Assembly (NCBI GenBank): GCA_947462335.1
Contig: OX381714.1
Span: 35,860,025 to 35,924,024, forward strand
Direction of reading: 5' to 3'
Length of the DNA stretch: 64,000 bases
Source: Harmothoe impar
Taxonomy: Eukaryota; Annelida; Polychaeta; Phyllodocida; Polynoidae
Part shown: positions 58,801-64,000 of the stretch, piece after piece
How positions within the stretch are numbered: position 1 is the first letter of the stretch
Layout of the letters: every line of letters begins with the position of its first letter
Position numbers and translations under genes: made by a program
Notes under the pieces: generated by a model
What the model was told of the DNA's origin: nothing
The model's database searches: none
What the model saw: only the letters and a program-made list of their open reading frames with translations

Positions 58801-61022
58801 ACAAGATCGGTTATACTGGAGGAAACCATGGAGGAAAGGGTTAAAGCTACAGTTTGTACGATATAACTGGGGGAAAACCATGGAGGAGGCTACGACTGCA
58901 AACCAAACCAAGTAGAGCAAACATTTTTTTGTGCAAAGGATTAAAGCTATAATTATGGTTTGACCAATTCAAGTTGATAGACTGGAAGCTATGGTGTGTC
59001 GACAGTTTTAGACATAAAGGTGCTATTTGTCATATGTATCAGCGACTCCAGAGTCTGTGTGTGCTAAACACTGTTAAAGGGGAATCGATCAGTCAATATT
59101 TGATGTGAAATGATTTATGATTTTAAATAGTGCACTTACCCCAGGCATACCATTTGTCCCTGCTGGTCCCTCTGGCCCCATGGACCCTGGGGAGCCAGCA
59201 GAACCATCCCTCCCTGGTAATCCACGCGGCCCCATGGGACCCACATGGCCGCCAGGTCCATCTACATGAAGGAACATGGATGTAACTTAAACAATTTGTT
59301 AGCCATTTTGTATATAACAGGCGGTTCTCATATTACTGTCATTTATAGCATCTGTTTCAGGTGTATTTTGGAGAAATCATATCATGGGGCTTTATTATTG
59401 TGAACTGAATCTCGATGTATTTGGCTGCTTTGGTGAGGGAGGCCATGGAGGGAAGGATTAAATAGAGCATTATGTGTCATAATCCTTACAGATTTTTCTT
59501 TTTGACCGACCTTTATTATGTTTTGCTTACCTCTGCCCGGTAGACCCGGCCTGCCAGTATCACCCACAGGCCCGGGAGGACCTTCGAGTCCCATTGGCCC
59601 AGTGTCCCCTGTTGGCCCAGTTGGCCCTTCATGGCCCTTCCTGCCCCTACGGCCCCGTTGCCCTGGTGGCCCCTCGGGTCCCACTTGCCCGGCTGGCCCT
59701 GGTGGTCCGGCTGGGCCTGGGGGACCCGCCGGCCCTGTCCAACCACTGGGTGGAGGTGTGAGGAATTCTGTACATTGGGAGGGCACATCTGGAAGAACAG
59801 TAAGCACTTGTAAATTAAAGAGATCTCTGTATGCTAATTACACTATAATGTTGCACTTTGACATTGAAATGGGTAAAGATTGGTGAGGATTAAGCAGACA
59901 GTGCTTCTGGGGGGGGGGGGAGTTCAGCAAAACCTGCAGCTGGTTTAGATTACAGTATACTATATGTGCACGTCCATGATCAACCAGGGCCTTATCATGC
60001 CTTAATGCCTCATACCCGTGATGCATCAATGCATCCCTGGCGAGTATACCCACCAGGGATGCATCCATGCATCATGACCATTGCACATTAAAGCAATATG
60101 TCTCCCTTACAGTAGGCTATGGGAGCTGGCATGGTGAGTACAGAGACATACCTGTGGGGAGTATCATGTTCTCGTCGGTTGTACCCTTGTGAGTGCCTGG
60201 GTTGTGTGTGCCCGGGTTGTGGCCTGGGTTGTTTGGGGTGCTGTTATCCTCACCATCTCCCTGTGCAGAAAGAGGAGGAAAACACATGTACAATAATGTT
60301 GTCAGTGTGTATTTCTTGATTCACCAATACTATATAATAATAAATAGAGGAAATAAGTAAACTGATATTATATGGTCAATTTCTGTCTTTGTGATAATTA
60401 TTATCTGTATGTATCCCATTTAGGAAGTAACATTAGCCTAAATCCCTAAAATCACCCTCTATATGTCTATGGAAAATGTCTTCCTTGTTTAGTAGCAGGA
60501 CTCCACCTATTGCTTACTCTCATTGCATCTGCCTTTCTGTCTCTGTCTCTGTCTGTCTGATTTTCTGGCTCTACCTGCCTATATTCCTCTCTCTTTTAAC
60601 TTTCCCTTCTGTCCGTCGCTGTCTGTCTCTCTGCCACTCTGTCTCTCTTTGTATCTCTCTCCTCTCCCACCCCCTATATCTACTATTACTGCCCTGCTAT
60701 CTAGCGGTATAGGGCATGAACTAGCCCTGGTGGACTTCCCCATTCAATCGTAATTTCGCTTTACACATGCTATTATGGAATACAAATATAAATCATTTGA
60801 AATTTACCGTGAGATAACCAACCTTGAGAGATTTTCTAATTTTGCTGAAGGCGGTTGCGAACACCGCCTCCCGCAGCAGCGCGTTGGTGTCGTCATTCCA
60901 AGATGGCGGCGGCGGGGGGAACAATGGCGGAGGGGGGAAACGCGCATCATACTTGTGTCTATTTCCTGTTGGTGTTGGTGTGGGCTGCCCCCGAGCCAGG
61001 ATGGGCACTGTGAAGATCTTGT
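55806..61022 (-). CDS. COLQ: COLQ-like collagenic tail of acetylcholinesterase (8 exons, 5' end missing)
   Basis: Seen on the minus strand, 5' to 3': exons 61022-60823, 60260-60152, 59788-59531, 59261-59140, 57267-57148, 56896-56809, 56278-56176 and 55878-55806, with matching phases. They encode 356 residues and a stop, without the N-terminus. The first exon holds [15 protein letters not shown], like the proline-rich attachment domain (PRAD) around which AChE subunits tetramerise. Exons 3-4 give 37 unbroken Gly-X-Y triplets with a basic patch [10 protein letters not shown]. The C-terminal part has [15 protein letters not shown], then KCGDGILD...[17 protein letters not shown]...EECDG and a last exon with [14 protein letters not shown]. 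This order (PRAD, collagen, CGDG cysteine-rich domain, CRY end) is that of ColQ, which anchors asymmetric AChE to the basal lamina. The collagen part seems shorter than in vertebrate ColQ; more exons could hide at 57.3-59.1 kb, but none was seen. The signal-peptide exon must end in phase 1 upstream of 61022. Confidence 0.88.
56364..56427. repeat. GCATGAATGCAG-type hairpin in a COLQ intron
   Basis: GTCATGATGCCTCAATGCAT pairs with ATGCATTCATGCATCAAGAC-like sequence across a GAGTTACTCGCC loop. Confidence 0.55.
57675..57889. mobile_element. 215-bp TA-flanked MITE
   Basis: GGGTAGACTGACCTAAAG and the inverted CTTTAGGTCAGTCTACCC ends, flanked by TA on both sides. The uninterrupted right arm of the surrounding repeat reads TTTGGGTATAGTC, so the empty site is visible and the target duplication is TA. 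This fits a Tc1/mariner-type insertion. Confidence 0.82.
58115..58226. mobile_element. 112-bp TAGGGACC hairpin MITE, copy 4
   Basis: Same ends and exact length as the copies at 38.9 and 40.1 kb. A 31-base partial copy precedes it (58084-58114). It sits at the centre of the large inverted repeat 57486-58590. Confidence 0.85.
60018..60078. repeat. GCATGAATGCAG-type hairpin in a COLQ intron
   Basis: TGATGCATCAATGCATCCCT pairs with AGGGATGCATCCATGCATCA around GGCGAGTATACCCACC. Confidence 0.6.
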
Positions 61023-64000
61023 CTGAAATGATATTTAAAAAAATAATTTATTCTACAATGTGTAAGCCTATATCTATAGGAGTAGAAGCGGAAACGCATC
61101 TGGTATCAAAACTAACCAAAAAGCATGCTAATAATTATGTAACTGGGGAAATGATCAGTAGATCACAGTGCTGGAGAGATAGGGATGGTGACGTTTATCT
61201 ACTTTACTGGGTTACATTAAATCCCTTTAGGAACTCAAGGTATCACGAGTGATGAAACAATGAGTTGGACTGGTGTCAGTGGGGCTCTGTATTTATTTCA
61301 TGTAGTCATTGATAGATTATATTTAAAAACTTTGTTTCCCCACATGGAATACAGTGCCATGTCCAATTCAAATATTAATTCAGACCAGTATTGCCATAAC
61401 TTTAGTATTACTATTATGCCAATGTATGCCTATATACAGCCGGAGCCCGTTAAGACAATTACAAAAACATAACAAGGGCAACGCATAATTGGGTATTACA
61501 GTTCAAAAATGTCAATGTATTTCCTGATGTAACTCGTTAACATTGCTGAATGACCTGAATCAAATATCGTTTTCCTATACTACTGGGCTAGGATATGAGT
61601 ACTTGTGGAGGCCACAAGAGGGAGGCACTGAGTCGTAGTTTAGTTAGCATCTTCAACCCAGGGGGCGCAGCAGCATTCGTTAACGTTGATACTCTGGATC
61701 TGGTGTTGGGAATAGGTGCTTGGATTTAGATGTGTACACCATAAATGCCTTGAGTATAATCTGCAGAGTTCCAGACCTAATGTCAACTACGTTTTCATCA
61801 GCGGTAGTAGTTTCATTATGTTATGATTGGAAACAACGGTTCGAGGAGAATAAAATGCAGGACAAGACTATACGACAATAACCTGTTTTTCACACAACTC
61901 CCCGGCATAACTCCCACTTGAGCACCCCAAGAAAGTATCATAGACACTGTCCCAGAGAACCAGGGAAGTGTAGACAGAGGTCCAGCCAGTATTAACTAGA
62001 CGTCACAACATCGCCAATTATTATGCGATTCAAACAACAAAGGTTGCAACATGCTATAATGTTTTTGAGCATTATTTAGATCTTAGTTACTATGCATTAA
62101 TGCAATAGACACTTCCAAAAAGTCTTGGATCATCACAATCTGCAGCTGACAATCGTATATGGGGGAGAGCCTATGCTGGTTCCAGAGGCATGTGCCAGGA
62201 AGCTAAGGTATAGTCGTGTGTCATGCCTCCATTTTCACCTTACTGCAGTTTACTTTGGAGGGTTCTCTCTCATTTACTATCTGTTTATATTCTGTATAAA
62301 TTAGATCAATGTTTTCCCCATGACATGGCCTTTAATTAGATAAGCTTACAACAATGCGAATATTTCAAATCTCAGAGAAATAATGCATTAACACCTCTGT
62401 GGGTGACCACATGTCAGTCAGTCAGAGTGTGATTAATGCATTGTCTCTCAATTAGGCTAAGTCCCTCACTTCACACCTGAGACAATGGGGAGGTGATTAA
62501 GGTGATTAAGATAGGGGTGGGATGTCACCCATCAGTCTTATCAGTGTTATCTGTTGCCATTGTTCCTAGGTGTGAACAGTGGCTGATAACAGATTTACCC
62601 ACAATGCACTGCTCTGAGTCAGGGGACAGAAAGAAAATGGCCGCTCCCATGCCATGTAGGCCATCCTCCCTTTAATATGCCTACCTAAGAACAATACGAT
62701 GAACGATCAAGAAAGAACGATTATATGTCTGACATGACAGCTCTATATTAGTCCACACATTCAAATAAAAAAGAATCCATCTTCAGAAATAAAATAAAAA
62801 CGTTTTCAAAGTCATCCTATATCCACATTATCTAACATCAATAGTACAGTTCATTTTCAGAAATAAAATAAAAACGTTTACAAAGTCATCCTATATCCAC
62901 ATTATCCAACATCAATAGTACAGTTCATTTCCAAATGCCATATATCTGTGGAATTTAAACCTTCCATTTACACCCTATACCCTTCCTGCAGCAGGTGGCT
63001 AATGTCTTATTTATCTGGAGAGTCTAAATCAACACCACCTCTCCGGCACCGTGCCAGGTAACCGCGGCACATATTTGCAGGGTATCATCTTACGTATAAA
63101 TCCTAAAAAGTAAAGAATCTCCCTTTCATACAGTAATGTACACTTTTATTAAAGGCTATTTTGGATGTTCAATATGATGTACATCTAGGAGTTTGTTCAA
63201 CAAAGGCAGGCGTTTGGTGACTTGGAGTATGGTTTCATATCAAACACACCTTCTCAAGGTCGTATTCCATCATTTTTCTCTCTCCCTCTCTTTCACTTAG
63301 TATAATAATGTATCAAAGGATCGAAGTGCAAAAAGAAAGACTTTTTCTTACTGAAAAGGAAAATGCAAATGATTGATTTCACATATCATAGGTACCACGG
63401 GCATTTAGATCCTGATGAGTGTACTTCAAATGGGAGAGAAAGAAAGAAATAAAGACAGGAAGGGAATGGATACAGGAAAAATACCGAAGAAGAGAACTTT
63501 TAATGAACGACATTCAAGAAAGACAGTTATTGAAGTAGGGGGAGAGATAGGGAGAACGGAAAAAAGAGAAATAAGGGAAATTATTACTGGTGGAGGCCGG
63601 GGAGGGGTATAGAAATAAGAGAGACCACGTATATAACTACATCCTCCGTCCGTCCTTCAGTGGACAGTAGGGGCCAATCTTCAATACCTCTAGCCCACCA
63701 TGTGCCAGAGAAGCACAGAGTAACCTTTGACATGGCTATACTCGATAAGCCTCAGGGTCAAGATGGTTTCCCACAAAGAGTTAGTCTGCAGAATGACACA
63801 AGTCTCGTCCTGAGAATCCTCACCCTGACCCCCAGAGTCACCCCAGGCCAAATGTCCTCCTGAGAGCGCATGCGCGGTGGCCATTGAGCAAGATCTGAGT
63901 GGGTCATTGGTCGGTGGCCCCTTTTGTAGTCGTCCCATTCATGTTGAGCTTCCATTCAGTCTACTGACTGTGCCTCTGCCCCTGTCCTAACCTTCCCCTT
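61023..64000. other. Upstream of the known COLQ exons
   Basis: Should contain, or lie before, the COLQ first exon, but no ATG-hydrophobic stretch-donor exon in the right phase was found on the minus strand. Includes the 74-bp duplication and a purine-rich tract at 63415-63610. Confidence 0.4.
62782..62929 (+). repeat. Tandem duplication, 74-bp unit
   Basis: TTCAGAAATAAAATAAAAAC through ATCAATAGTACAGTTCATT occurs twice in a row with only a few differences. Confidence 0.85.

Noticed and set aside
59518..59886. Plus-strand Gly/Pro-rich ORF
   Set aside because: Antisense of the COLQ collagen exon; no regular Gly-X-Y triplets on that strand.
60523..60753. Leu/Ser/Cys-rich ORFs over CTGTCTCTGTCTGTC
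   Set aside because: Pyrimidine-rich simple repeat in a COLQ intron.
61023..64000. Candidates for the COLQ signal-peptide exon
   Set aside because: No minus-strand ATG followed by a hydrophobic run and a phase-1 donor was convincing, so none is annotated.

Overview
This is a window of animal nuclear DNA. Genes have introns with GT/AG junctions and long AT-rich introns, there is a collagen gene and membrane lectins, one nuclear tRNA, a LINE, many tRNA-derived SINE pieces and very many short inverted-repeat transposons (MITEs). A marine invertebrate fits, and a lancelet-like deuterostome is plausible because of the COLQ-type gene, the Death-domain protein and the MITE density. The sequence alone does not prove the species. 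A 200-base run of N lies at 33464-33663.

Layout. 1-13.7 kb is repeat-dominated: diverged repeats, a broken LINE (about 2.7-6.1 kb) and several MITEs. 13.7-20.5 kb (+) holds a seven-exon gene for a membrane protein with signal peptide, WSC domain, C-type-lectin-like domain (CTLD), transmembrane helix and cytoplasmic tail. 38.6-50.2 kb (+) holds its paralogue, with the same seven exons, the same intron phases and a shared tail motif. These two form a tandem pair. 55.8-61.0 kb (-) carries eight exons of a COLQ-like gene (collagenic anchor of acetylcholinesterase); its signal-peptide exon was not found. A tRNA-Pro(TGG) lies at 53.8 kb on the minus strand.

The most unusual object is at 23286-33181, between the two receptor genes. 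It is a roughly 9.9 kb element whose ends are inverted repeats (AGTAGTATAG...CTATACTACT). Each arm, nearly 3 kb, carries an intact diverged copy of the same unrecognised ~285-residue protein gene, transcribed towards the nearest end. The centre carries an intronless gene for a poly-alanine protein with two Death domains behind a compact TATA promoter, a broken small ORF, and two sets of tandem repeats. The left subterminal region is an array of composite ETS-CRE sites interleaved with CArG boxes. The sequence left of the element reappears just after the N gap without the element, so an empty site or second haplotype seems to be present and the right junction is not trustworthy. It may be a large non-autonomous Maverick/Polinton-like element or the remains of an integrated DNA virus; no polymerase, integrase, transposase or capsid gene was recognised.

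The gene models were built by hand from splice sites. In all three multi-exon genes the exon lengths and phases add up without a frame error, which is the main support for them.
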